Shown piece by piece: positions 50,739 through 59,047 of a stretch of DNA of 64,000 bases; position 1 is the first letter of the stretch; each line of letters starts with the position of its first letter. This DNA comes from JBDKFK01 sp039798745 (GTDB lineage: Bacteria; Patescibacteriota; Microgenomatia; UBA1406; GWC2-37-13), in NCBI GenBank assembly GCA_039798745.1, contig JBDKFK010000002.1, positions 43,436 to 107,435 of the forward strand, written 5' to 3'. The notes under the pieces are model-generated. The model made no database searches. It was given only the letters and a program-made list of their open reading frames with translations, and was not told where the DNA came from. Position numbers and translations under genes: made by a program.

Positions 50739-51002
50739 TCAACCTGATTTCGCCATGATATCTTTCAGCTTGCCAGCCGCCACTTCCTGTGTTTTCTTTA
50801 TTGCCGCGTTAATAGCATCGGCAATTCTGTTTTCAATTACACCATCAACCGTTACTTCAAGTATCTGCTGATCGCCTCGAACTATTACTGTCACGCCGTT
50901 TTTTTCAACGGTTATTTCTTCCTGCTGAAGAGCTTTCTGAAGGTCCTGTGCTTGTTTCATTAATTTCATTGCATCTCCGCCTGCTCCTAATGGGTTAAAC
51001 AT
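50739..51002 (-). CDS. YbaB/EbfC-type nucleoid-associated protein
   Basis: An 87-aa protein with the YbaB/EbfC pattern: N-terminal MKLMKQAQDLQKALQQEEITVEK split around a turn, then GVTVIVRGDQQILEVTVDG and a C-terminal helix AINAAIKKTQEVAAGKLKDIM. It binds DNA as a dimer. It sits 27 nt after dnaX, the usual dnaX-ybaB pairing; recR, the third usual partner, is nearby at 48609 on the opposite strand. Confidence 0.92.
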   Translation of the reverse strand: MFNPLGAGGDAMKLMKQAQDLQKALQQEEITVEKNGVTVIVRGDQQILEVTVDGVIENRIADAINAAIKKTQEVAAGKLKDIMAKSG

Positions 51003-51029
51003 ATTTAGATATAAATAATAATCGGTACA

Positions 51030-52070
51030 TTACTTCTTCTTATTATAAAACTCTACCACGGCTATCTCAAGCGGTATGGAATCTATGGGTGTTGTCCTTA
51101 ACAACGTATACGCTTCCTGAAGAAGTTTCATAAACATCGATATATCGCTCGTGCTAAACGATAACTCAACATCGCTGTCTACGGCTATACCGTTTTTTTT
51201 CAACATGCCGTCTCTTAAGTCTTGTAATAATTTTTCGATCAATACTTTAAAACTGCCGCCTGTTTTGCCGAACTCATCAATCCATTGAAGCGCATCTTTG
51301 AGTGGTTTTGACTGCATAATTATGAGAAGGCTATCCTGGGATCGTAGGCCAAGATATTGCTGAGCCGCTTCTGTGGTAAGTGTATTTTGCATTACCAACT
51401 CTTCAAGGAGTTTAGTGGCATCGCGAAACGATTTATCGCTATGTCTTGATATAAGCTCGAGTGTTTCCTCCGGTACCTGTATTTTTTCACCCTTTACAAT
51501 ACGATGAAGCATCTTGAGTACATCTGCCCTATCCGCTTTACCAAACTCCACTCTAAAACATCTGGATCCAATGGTGGCAGGTATTTTTTCTTCATTTGTA
51601 GTAGCCAGGATAAATATTACCGATTCAGGCGGCTCCTCAAGGGTTTTGAGAAGCGCGTTAAACGCATCATTAGTAATCATATGTGCTTCGTCTATTATGA
51701 ATACTCGATACCGTCCCGACATAGGAGCAAACGAAGCATCTTTTATAAGAGAGCGTATCTCATCAATTCCACGGTTAGACGCTGCATCGAGTTCGGTTAC
51801 ATCGGTTGAAGATGAGGAGTCAATACTGAGACAATTTTTGCATTCGTTACACGGGTCAATAGAGTCGGATGTGCCTGCAAAATGATTATTAAGACAGTTC
51901 ACCGCTTTCGCAAAAATACGAGCTGTTGAGGTCTTGCCTGTACCTTTCTGTCCAATAAAAAGAAAGGCATGGGGTAACTGTGCGCTTTTGATTACATTTG
52001 TTATAGAGTTTCTTGCTTTTTCGTTATCTATTTCCTTGATCGTATGAGGTCGATATTTAAGGTAGTACAT
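51030..52070 (-). CDS. dnaX: DNA polymerase III clamp-loader subunit gamma/tau, short form
   Basis: A 346-aa AAA+ clamp-loader subunit. N-terminal YYLKYRPHTIKEI, Walker A GQKGTGKTSTARIFAKA, the four-Cys zinc module (NCLNN...CNECKNC), ELDAASNRGIDEIR, Walker B with VFIIDEAHMI and the SRC sensor in IGSRCFRVEF. It stops after the oligomerisation domain, so it is a gamma-like form with no tau extension. Followed by ybaB. Confidence 0.94.
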   Translation of the reverse strand: MYYLKYRPHTIKEIDNEKARNSITNVIKSAQLPHAFLFIGQKGTGKTSTARIFAKAVNCLNNHFAGTSDSIDPCNECKNCLSIDSSSSTDVTELDAASNRGIDEIRSLIKDASFAPMSGRYRVFIIDEAHMITNDAFNALLKTLEEPPESVIFILATTNEEKIPATIGSRCFRVEFGKADRADVLKMLHRIVKGEKIQVPEETLELISRHSDKSFRDATKLLEELVMQNTLTTEAAQQYLGLRSQDSLLIIMQSKPLKDALQWIDEFGKTGGSFKVLIEKLLQDLRDGMLKKNGIAVDSDVELSFSTSDISMFMKLLQEAYTLLRTTPIDSIPLEIAVVEFYNKKK

Positions 52071-52117
52071 GAAAGTATTATAACATTCCCATAGTCATTG
52101 TTACGTAGTATTGCCGA

Positions 52118-52471
52118 TTACTTGGTCATGATGTTATCTATACCGTGATCTATGAGCTGAACAAACATTACCTCGACGCGCTTTCCTTTTTCAGCGGCAA
52201 GGAGAACTGCCTGAGGATAGCATAAAATCACTTCGCCAAGAAGATTATCATTATGTTCCATCTGATCTTTATATGAAAAAGAAAGTACAGGAAGCGCGAC
52301 ATCTTCATGTTTGTAGGTATTGGCGATCTCACGCATTTTACGCTTACCTACAAAAACAACATTAAGAGTAATTTCATAGGGCAGTTCATACTTATCCAGG
52401 ATAATCTGGATTTCTTTCTGAAGGTGCGGTCTGTCTATTTTGTATCTTGACGATGTTACTATATTTATCAT
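52118..52471 (-). CDS. YbeY-like protein lacking the His triad
   Basis: A 117-aa protein (ATG 52471, MINIVTSSRYK) related to the rRNA-processing endonuclease YbeY. NVVFVGKRKMREIANTYKHEDVALPVLSFSY matches the family core (N-x-x-YR..d..TDVLSFp) and LLGEVILCYPQAVL matches the next (lGdI.I). The zinc-binding end HGxLHLxGyDH is reduced to DHGIDNIMTK and the protein stops there, so only one of three metal His remains. Either a degraded gene or a non-catalytic homologue. Confidence 0.75.
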   Translation of the reverse strand: MINIVTSSRYKIDRPHLQKEIQIILDKYELPYEITLNVVFVGKRKMREIANTYKHEDVALPVLSFSYKDQMEHNDNLLGEVILCYPQAVLLAAEKGKRVEVMFVQLIDHGIDNIMTK

Positions 52472-52486
52472 ATATCTGTAAAACAG

Positions 52487-52524
52487 GGGATGGTGCATAC
52501 CATCCCCCTGTTTTGGTTTTTTGC
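52487..52524. terminator. Bidirectional intrinsic terminator
   Basis: A GC-rich stem CAGGGGATGGT / ACCATCCCCCTG with a GCAT loop and T-rich tails on both sides. On the minus strand it ends rpsU (stop 52529). Confidence 0.8.
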
Positions 52525-52528
52525 TAAA

Positions 52529-52705
52529 TTATCTATGCTTTCGCTGCATACGTTCCTTTTCTTTTTCTTTTCTCTGCAGTGAAGGTTTTTTATAAAACTG
52601 TTTTTTTCTTACGATATCAACAAGATTTTCCTCAATGAAGAGTTTTGTAAATTTTCTGAACATTGAATCTTTTGATTCGCCTTTTTTCTTAGTTACTACA
52701 ACCAT
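52529..52705 (-). CDS. rpsU: 30S ribosomal protein S21 (bS21)
   Basis: A 58-aa gene read directly from the sequence: start ATG 52705 after AAGGAGG, stop TAA 52529. The product contains MFRKFTKLFIEENLVDIVRK and FYKKPSLQRKEKEKERM with a basic tail, matching bS21 (FKRACEKAGVLxExRRRE.YEKPt.kRKRk). bS21 promotes initiation on the 30S subunit. Strong RBS, as for other ribosomal protein genes here. Confidence 0.93.
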   Translation of the reverse strand: MVVVTKKKGESKDSMFRKFTKLFIEENLVDIVRKKQFYKKPSLQRKEKEKERMQRKHR

Positions 52706-52845
52706 ATATACTAACCTCCTTCCTAATATCTATCACACTCAACAAAAAAATATAACACTATTCACCTACTGGATTGACCTGATAGCCCTGCTCAACTTGT
52801 CTATTCGACAAGTAAATAATCCACAAATATCTGATGAAGAGCACT

Positions 52846-53679
52846 TTACAATGTCTTAATTATATCAACAATTTGCGGTAAAGACAATGTTGTCGGATGT
52901 GTATCAGGTCTGCCTACCCAACCATTAAGAAGTATATAGGTAGAGGCATGGAGAAACCACGATGCTTCAGGATCGAGTTCTTTAAGTTTATTGTATACAG
53001 GTGTCAGATCATTCTCTGGCTTGGGAAAGGTTTTAATATTGAGAAAATTACGGTCAGGATCTTTTCTCAGAACCAACATATATCCACTTTTTAACGCGAG
53101 TCTCAGAGCTTCTTCGTTGCGTGTCTGCATGGCAATAGATTTACCCCATCTTGATGTAAATACCACACCGTCCTGAATATCTTCTTCAGCGCGTATCTTG
53201 TTTTTTAATACCTGCAGCACTGACTCCAGAAGAAAGGTCATATGTTCCACTACTTTTCCATCATTCATGAGCTGAGATTTTATACCAATGATAAGCTGAT
53301 GGAGTGAAAAGTCGTAGACATCAGCGGTAGGATCAAAAAAATGTACCTCGCCGAAATTATCGATAACTGTGACAAACTCTACAAGTCGCTCTACCGCGTC
53401 CTCATCTTTCTTAAAGATGTACTCACTTTCCTTAAGATAGTCATGTACAAGTCTTGCCGCCGACATATACTGATTAGTCTGATGGTGATCAAATTTGCCA
53501 AAGCCGGTATCTACATGAATAATATCGGCATCCTCGTCGGGGTCTTTGTTATCCAATGTTGTACCTGCAGGAACAAATGCTACACTGGCGCTGTCCCATC
53601 CGGGCAGATATTTCCGAACAAGCCATACGCTTGTTGTAGCGTCTAAATCGGGAGACATATGTGTAACAACTGTTTTCAT
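52846..53679 (-). CDS. DHH-like metal-dependent hydrolase, tandem copy A
   Basis: A 277-aa protein with DHH-superfamily-type motifs: THMSPDLDATTSVWL (H7, D11, D13), DIIHVDTGFGKFDHHQ (Asp plus DHH at about 65-67), VIDNFGEVHF and a C-terminal SWFLHASTYILLNG. DHH proteins cleave phosphodiesters or related bonds with Mn/Mg. I cannot give the substrate. It is a clear paralogue of the next gene (53691), 11 nt upstream on the same strand. Confidence 0.7.
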   Translation of the reverse strand: MKTVVTHMSPDLDATTSVWLVRKYLPGWDSASVAFVPAGTTLDNKDPDEDADIIHVDTGFGKFDHHQTNQYMSAARLVHDYLKESEYIFKKDEDAVERLVEFVTVIDNFGEVHFFDPTADVYDFSLHQLIIGIKSQLMNDGKVVEHMTFLLESVLQVLKNKIRAEEDIQDGVVFTSRWGKSIAMQTRNEEALRLALKSGYMLVLRKDPDRNFLNIKTFPKPENDLTPVYNKLKELDPEASWFLHASTYILLNGWVGRPDTHPTTLSLPQIVDIIKTL

Positions 53680-53690
53680 AGCATTGTGGA

Positions 53691-54527
53691 TTAGCGAGTA
53701 TTTTTAACTATATCTATTATCTCATTAAGCTGTAGTTTGGAAGGAGTCACATTTGGATTTTTGCTTGAACCATTGAGAAGCATATTTAATGAAGAATGGA
53801 GAAACCAGTCGGCATCGGGGTCCGCTTCTTTTAGTTTATTATAAATTGGAGTCAGATCATACGCAGGATTAGGCGGAGTTTTTAACCGTACAAATCCTCT
53901 ATCAGGATCTTTTCTTACTACTAACTGGTAGCCTTTTTTCTGCGCTAATTTTACCGTTTCTTCGTTTGTAGTACTTAGCCCCAGCGATTTTCCCATAGCT
54001 GAATCAAACGTAATTCCTCGTGGCAACTCTTGCTCTGCTTCTACTTTTTTCTTTAGGAGGCTGGCTGCGGCATCGAGAAGTATATAGCTGTATGAGGCAA
54101 GTTTACTATCATCGGACTCGTTCATGGCAACCCCATCTATGAGTGTCCCAAGAGATAAATCATATACATCAGCATCGGGGCTTGGAAAATCTACCTCTCC
54201 GAAGTTATCAATTATGTTCGCAAAGTCAGCCAATCGTTTAAGTGCGGCTATATCATTTGTCGGAATGTGTTTATGTTCGTTAAGGTAGTTAAAAACAATA
54301 AGAGTTGCAGAAAGTTTTGCTTTGAACTGGTGATGATCAAAGTTTCCTCTCCCTGTATCCACATGAATAATGTCAGCGTCGGCATCAGGACCTTTATTGT
54401 CAAGCGTCTTGCCTGCGGGTACAAATGCCATCCGTGCTTCACTCCATCCGGGCATGTAGCGCCTAATAAGCCACGAACTTGCGAGCGCGTCTAGGTCGGG
54501 GCGAATATGTGTAACAAGGGTTTTCAT
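53691..54527 (-). CDS. DHH-like metal-dependent hydrolase, tandem copy B
   Basis: A 278-aa paralogue of copy A, starting at ATG 54527 (MKTLVTHIRPDLDALASSWL), 1 nt after the proS stop. It keeps the metal-binding pattern THIRPDLDA, DIIHVDTGRGNFDHHQ, IIDNFGEVDF and DWFLHSSLNMLLNGS. The two copies share about half their residues by eye and likely arose by tandem duplication. Both appear intact, which suggests retained function in both. Confidence 0.7.
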   Translation of the reverse strand: MKTLVTHIRPDLDALASSWLIRRYMPGWSEARMAFVPAGKTLDNKGPDADADIIHVDTGRGNFDHHQFKAKLSATLIVFNYLNEHKHIPTNDIAALKRLADFANIIDNFGEVDFPSPDADVYDLSLGTLIDGVAMNESDDSKLASYSYILLDAAASLLKKKVEAEQELPRGITFDSAMGKSLGLSTTNEETVKLAQKKGYQLVVRKDPDRGFVRLKTPPNPAYDLTPIYNKLKEADPDADWFLHSSLNMLLNGSSKNPNVTPSKLQLNEIIDIVKNTR

Positions 54528-54528
54528 A

Positions 54529-56232
54529 TTATATATTTTTGATTGCATCCTCCAATGACATCAACTGAAACGATTTTTCAGCGCGTTTTTTGAGTTCAAT
54601 CTGATCACCAGTTTTTTTGGACACAACAAGTCGCACAGGAATGCCGATGAGATCTGCATCTGCAAATTTCATACCGGCTGATGCCTCTTTCCTGTCGTCG
54701 TATAAAACGGTAATACCCTTATCATGTAGCGTGTTATATACATGCTCTGCTTTCGCGCGTATCTCATCATCCTTCAGATCAAGACCGACAAGGTGCACTC
54801 GATAGGGAGCTACTACATCGGGCCACATCATGCCGCGGTCATCATGGTGTATCTCAACTATAGTTGCCAGTGTCCTTCCAATGCCTATGCCGTAACATCC
54901 CATATAATATGGTTTTTCTTTACCATCCTCGTCTATGTAATTAGCGCCTTTCATTTTATTTGAGTAATGATATCCCAACTGAAAAATATTACCCACCTCT
55001 ATGCCCTTTTTCATAACAAGTTTGTGCTTTCCGTCTTCGGTATGATATCCTTCTTTGGCAAGCGCGATGTCCGCCAAAACGTCGCAGCTAAAGTCTGTGC
55101 CGTAGTTTACATTAATAGTATCTTTTGTTTCTTCTTTTTGTCCTCCGATAAAGTTTTTGACTGAAGTAAGTGACAGATCTCCAATATATCGCACATTCTT
55201 GTGTCCCCATGAATGAACATATCCACGCTTTGTACCTATCGAGGTAAGATCGGCATCGGTCGCATCATCGAGCTGGCCTACCGCGTTAAGTACATGCTCC
55301 AGTTTGGTTTTATTTATATCAAGATCTCCGCGTATAACTGCAATTATTATTTCTCCGGTAGTTCTGATTTTGTAGACTACATTTTTAAGGAATCGTGCAC
55401 GCGGAAGTTTGTAATGTTTCTCGTTGTGTTCCATTGTCTGAACCCATGCAGGTTGGTCGATAACCTCCATCTTTTTTGTTTCTTCATCCTGATTAATCCC
55501 GTCTCTTTTAAATTTGGCGATATCTTCATGGGCGGCATACGTACCATCTTCAGATACAAGGAATTTGCTCTCCCCTACTTCCGACTCGACGATGAATTCA
55601 TGGCAGTATTCTCCGCCAATATATCCGTTGTCCGACTCGACAACAATAACATCAAGTCCCAGGCGGTTATAGATGCGTTTATAGGTATCCCACATCTTTT
55701 TATATTCCTTTTTAAAGTTTTCCTCATCAACATCAAAAGAATATGCGTCTTTCATTATAAATTCGCGTACACGTAACAGTCCCCCACGAGCCCGCAGCTC
55801 GTCGCGGAACTTGGTCGAAAACTGGTAGATATTAAAAGGAAGATCACGGTAACTCAGCTGAAACTTTCTTACGCAGTCGACAAACATTTCTTCTGCTGTA
55901 CCACCCAACGCAAATTCTGCCTCGCGCCGATCTTTTATTGTCGTGAGTTCAAAGCCTGTTTCATTATTCCTGTTGGTTTCTTTCCATAACTCCAGCGGAT
56001 GCAGTACTGGACTGACCATCTCTTGTGCACCGGTACTGTCCATCTCCTCTTTCACAATTTTTATGATGTTCTGCTGTACGCGTTGTCCCAGGGGCAGAAA
56101 AAAATATCTACCTGCGGTTGATTCACGTATATATCCACCCTGATGAAGAAGTTTATGAGATGCAGTTGAAGCATCAGCAGGTGGTTGTTTCTGAGTCTTG
56201 CCAAAAAGTTTTGAGTATAACATTGAAGACAT
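54529..56232 (-). CDS. proS: Prolyl-tRNA synthetase (bacterial type)
   Basis: A 567-aa class II synthetase. N-terminal SKLFGKTQKQPPADASTASHKLLHQGGYIRE split around a Gly, motif 1 GAQEMVSPVLHPLELW, motif 2 FRDELRARGGLLRVREFIMKDAYSFD, then the insertion domain, motif 3 CYGIGIGRTLATIVE and the anticodon-binding domain (HLVGLDLKDDEIR, VLYDDRKEASAGMKFADADLIG). Full length. MSSMLYSK could start at 56232 or 56223. Upstream is the CMP-kinase-like gene. Confidence 0.95.
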   Translation of the reverse strand: MSSMLYSKLFGKTQKQPPADASTASHKLLHQGGYIRESTAGRYFFLPLGQRVQQNIIKIVKEEMDSTGAQEMVSPVLHPLELWKETNRNNETGFELTTIKDRREAEFALGGTAEEMFVDCVRKFQLSYRDLPFNIYQFSTKFRDELRARGGLLRVREFIMKDAYSFDVDEENFKKEYKKMWDTYKRIYNRLGLDVIVVESDNGYIGGEYCHEFIVESEVGESKFLVSEDGTYAAHEDIAKFKRDGINQDEETKKMEVIDQPAWVQTMEHNEKHYKLPRARFLKNVVYKIRTTGEIIIAVIRGDLDINKTKLEHVLNAVGQLDDATDADLTSIGTKRGYVHSWGHKNVRYIGDLSLTSVKNFIGGQKEETKDTINVNYGTDFSCDVLADIALAKEGYHTEDGKHKLVMKKGIEVGNIFQLGYHYSNKMKGANYIDEDGKEKPYYMGCYGIGIGRTLATIVEIHHDDRGMMWPDVVAPYRVHLVGLDLKDDEIRAKAEHVYNTLHDKGITVLYDDRKEASAGMKFADADLIGIPVRLVVSKKTGDQIELKKRAEKSFQLMSLEDAIKNI

Positions 56233-56238
56233 TATACC

Positions 56239-56808
56239 TTATTTCTTCGTTATCTGAATCTTATCATTGTTATAGCCGAGCTTATCAAGCACTTTGCCCG
56301 CTACCTCAAGTTGACCTGACGAATAGGTATCTATCATGAGATGATAATATTTGGGATTAAAGAAGTCATATTTTCCGTATACTCTGTTCCACTTTTTGAA
56401 ATTTTTTTCTTCTCTCAGCTTAATAAAGTTTTTTGCTTCATTTACTGATAGTTTGTCACGGTTCACCACACGGTCTATGCGAAGTGACGGTTCGCTACAG
56501 GTAAGAAGAACCCTAAGTGTATTATCCAAATCTCTGCCGACAAAGCCAGCAAGCCATCCTTCGATTACCCATGAATGTTCATTTCTCAGTGTCTGTAATA
56601 CTTTGCTTTCTATTTCGCGGTCAAAATCATCGGATACAAGTGTTGCTAGAGGAAGCACGTTTTCTTTGGTATAGTCTCGTACAAACTGACCAGTGGATTT
56701 GAATCTCCACCCATACGGCTCAAGATAGGGACGTAAATTATTCATGAGAGTAGAGGTTCCAACAGCGACTCCTCCTGAGATGGTGATATTATCAAAATTA
56801 AATTGCAT
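56239..56808 (-). CDS. Cytidylate kinase-like protein with altered P-loop
   Basis: A 189-aa P-loop kinase-like protein resembling the archaeal-type CMP kinase family: ITISGGVAVGTSTLMNNL at the N-terminus, WRFKSTGQFVRDY, HSWVIEGWLAGF and RIDRVVNRDKLSVNEAKNFIKLREEKNFKKW split over helices. The Walker A, normally GxxxxGK[ST], is GVAVGTST: the phosphate-binding Lys is Thr. Family members with this change exist in general, so it may be active or act as a regulator. It follows rseP by 20 nt on the same strand. Confidence 0.7.
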   Translation of the reverse strand: MQFNFDNITISGGVAVGTSTLMNNLRPYLEPYGWRFKSTGQFVRDYTKENVLPLATLVSDDFDREIESKVLQTLRNEHSWVIEGWLAGFVGRDLDNTLRVLLTCSEPSLRIDRVVNRDKLSVNEAKNFIKLREEKNFKKWNRVYGKYDFFNPKYYHLMIDTYSSGQLEVAGKVLDKLGYNNDKIQITKK

Positions 56809-56828
56809 AGATAGATAAAACTATATAA

Positions 56829-57905
56829 TTATTTCAACAGCTTGAGAATATCGTGAACAGTAACTACGACAGTCAATGTTAACAGAATTGCTATGCCAGC
56901 AAGGTTTAGATACTGTTCAAATGTACGGTTCACACGTTTGCGTGTGATCCATTCATAGAGTACCAATACCAATCTTCCTCCATCCAGCGCAGGAAATGGG
57001 AGTATATTTATTACAGCCAGATTGAGAGATAAGAGCGCAATCAATTCCAATACTGCATTATTTCCAAACTTTATTGCCTGTCCCGTATACTGAGCAATGC
57101 CTATAGGACCGGCAACATCGACGTTAGGTTTCTGAAGAGTTACAAGCTGAAAAATAGTTTTGGAGAGTTCTACCACAATCATGCGGGTTATATTGAATGC
57201 TTCTTTCAGTCCGTAGAATGGAGCCTGATACCATGAATATTTTTTTGTTATGAAAGAAGTTATCACGACTCCCAGAGAACCTTGTCCCTTCGGGGGATGT
57301 GATCGTGGGGTAATGACTACGTTTCGTTTTGTGCCATTACTATTAACAACTACGGTTATTTCTTTATCGCCAAATTTTTTAGTGAGACCTATAAGGTCTG
57401 TTGTTGAGGTAAGACTGTATGACTTGCCATCCTTAACTATCTTTTCAAGAACGTCATTCTTTTTTATACCCGCTGCCTGTGCCGGAGACTGTGTCTGTAC
57501 ATCTTCGACAATTACTTTATTCACTGGAGCAGGAACACCTTGTGTAAACAGGAAGGAGATCAGTACCCATCCAAGCAGAAAATTGCCTATTATTCCCGCG
57601 ACTATTATGAGAACCTTCTGCCATGGTTTCTTATATATAAAGGCGCGATCCTTTAGTTTGGTATTCACCTTTCCATCTTCTTCGTGATACTCTTCGCCGT
57701 ATAATTTTACAAAGCCGCCTATGGGAAGCGCGTTTACGCTGTACAGTGTTTCACCCTTTTTTATACCAAAGAGTCTGGGAGGGAACCCGAAGCCGAACTC
57801 TTCTACAAGAACTCCGCTCTTTTTGGCTGCTATGAAGTGGCCAAACTCATGAATAAGGACGAGGATTGCGAGAATAATAATAAATATGATTATGGTAGTG
57901 ATCAT
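56829..57905 (-). CDS. rseP: Site-2 protease RseP/RIP metalloprotease
   Basis: A 358-aa membrane zinc protease. HEFGH in LVLIHEFGHFIAAKKSG (metal-binding motif on helix 1), GFGFPPRLFGIKKGETLYSVNALPIGGFVKLYG, one PDZ domain (about 130-200; SPAQAAGIKKNDVLEKI), and the C-terminal motif NILPFPALDGGRL with the third metal ligand. It cleaves membrane-bound anti-sigma factors or signal-peptide remnants. It ends the frr-side cluster and precedes the CMP-kinase-like gene. Confidence 0.93.
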   Translation of the reverse strand: MITTIIIFIIILAILVLIHEFGHFIAAKKSGVLVEEFGFGFPPRLFGIKKGETLYSVNALPIGGFVKLYGEEYHEEDGKVNTKLKDRAFIYKKPWQKVLIIVAGIIGNFLLGWVLISFLFTQGVPAPVNKVIVEDVQTQSPAQAAGIKKNDVLEKIVKDGKSYSLTSTTDLIGLTKKFGDKEITVVVNSNGTKRNVVITPRSHPPKGQGSLGVVITSFITKKYSWYQAPFYGLKEAFNITRMIVVELSKTIFQLVTLQKPNVDVAGPIGIAQYTGQAIKFGNNAVLELIALLSLNLAVINILPFPALDGGRLVLVLYEWITRKRVNRTFEQYLNLAGIAILLTLTVVVTVHDILKLLK

Positions 57906-57955
57906 CAGATTATAAGGTTAATGGTTAGATAGTAATTATCATACCATACAACCTT

Positions 57956-58516
57956 TTATACTTCCATTATTTCTTTGTCTTTGTGTTCTTTTACGGTCTG
58001 TATCTCTTCGTTCAGTTGCTGAATAGCTGTATCTATATCCTTCTCAATGCGGAATCTTTGATCTTCGGTTATATCTTTTGCGTCAAACATCTGTTTTACC
58101 TTTTTGCGTGAATCATCTCTGTGATTGCGAAGGATTACTTTCTTTTCTTCTATTTTCTGATGAATGAATTTGGTTATTTTCTGTCTTTGTTCTTCCGATA
58201 ACGGAGGGATTTTTATAAGGATTTTGCCTCCATGCGCGCTAGGAGTGAGTCCAAGCGGCGATTTAAGAATAGCTTTTTCTATATCTCCGGTGGTTGAGGA
58301 GTCGTAGGGCGTTATTGCAAGCTGGCCGGCACCTTCTGTCGAAATAGTCGCAAGCTCCATGAGTTTAAGTTTAGCTGAACCTCCGTAGGTCTCAACTACA
58401 AGATCTTCAAGCATCCCCGGGTTCGAACGGCCCGTTCTAATACCTTTCAGTTCTTCCTTGAGCTGCGCGATTGTTTTTTGGCCGTTAGTTTTAAAGTCTG
58501 TGACTGGTGGATTCAT
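57956..58516 (-). CDS. frr: Ribosome recycling factor
   Basis: A 186-aa RRF that splits post-termination ribosomes with EF-G. LKGIRTGRSNPGMLEDLVVETYGG at the N-terminus, the LAITPYDSSTTGDIEKAI region, IKIPPLSEEQRQKITKFIHQKIEEKKV and the C-terminal RKKVKQMFDAKDITEDQRFRIEKDIDTAIQQL all match. In many bacteria pyrH lies between tsf and frr; here frr follows tsf directly (16 nt). Confidence 0.96.
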   Translation of the reverse strand: MNPPVTDFKTNGQKTIAQLKEELKGIRTGRSNPGMLEDLVVETYGGSAKLKLMELATISTEGAGQLAITPYDSSTTGDIEKAILKSPLGLTPSAHGGKILIKIPPLSEEQRQKITKFIHQKIEEKKVILRNHRDDSRKKVKQMFDAKDITEDQRFRIEKDIDTAIQQLNEEIQTVKEHKDKEIMEV

Positions 58517-58532
58517 ATGCGTTATATCCTAC

Positions 58533-58991
58533 TTAATTACCTCCAAGCTCCCATCGTTGATAGCGTGCGATACGTATATTTTCACCAAATTTAAGCACCG
58601 CATCTTTTATAAGATCTTCAACTTTTTTGCCTGGTTCACGAATATAAGCCTGCTTCATAAATTCTTCTATATTCTCGGCGGGCATGGATGCGGCCTGCAT
58701 AGCCAGTTCTCCACCCAGCTTCTGAAAATCTACGTTACCTCCGACAAAGTCTGTCTCACACTGCAGTTCCAGGAGAGCAGCGACTTTCTTATTATGATGT
58801 ACGTAACTAAAAATGCCTCCCTGCGAAGTTGCACGGTCAGCTTTATCGGCTACTTTTTTACCTGCCCACTCTGAGAGCTTCTTTTTTGCGGCCTCCAAAT
58901 CGTTATCGGTTTCGTCTAATGCTTTTTTACATAGTGAGAAGGAAACATCTGTCATTTCGCGGAGTTTTTTGAGTTTTTGCAGATCTGCCAT
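58533..58991 (-). CDS. tsf: Elongation factor Ts, short form
   Basis: A 152-aa EF-Ts that recycles EF-Tu. The N-terminal UBA-like part reads LKKLREMTDVSFSLCKKALDETDNDLEAAKK, the core ELQCETDFVGGNVDFQKL contains the conserved TDFV, and the C-terminal part ends after one half-core. Canonical EF-Ts is ~280 aa; this is about the size of Thermus/organellar short forms. Follows rpsB as usual. Confidence 0.93.
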   Translation of the reverse strand: MADLQKLKKLREMTDVSFSLCKKALDETDNDLEAAKKKLSEWAGKKVADKADRATSQGGIFSYVHHNKKVAALLELQCETDFVGGNVDFQKLGGELAMQAASMPAENIEEFMKQAYIREPGKKVEDLIKDAVLKFGENIRIARYQRWELGGN

Positions 58992-59047
58992 AGGATTATT
59001 TAATAATTATATATGAAAATCATTGCGATGGATATACGTGCAATGAA

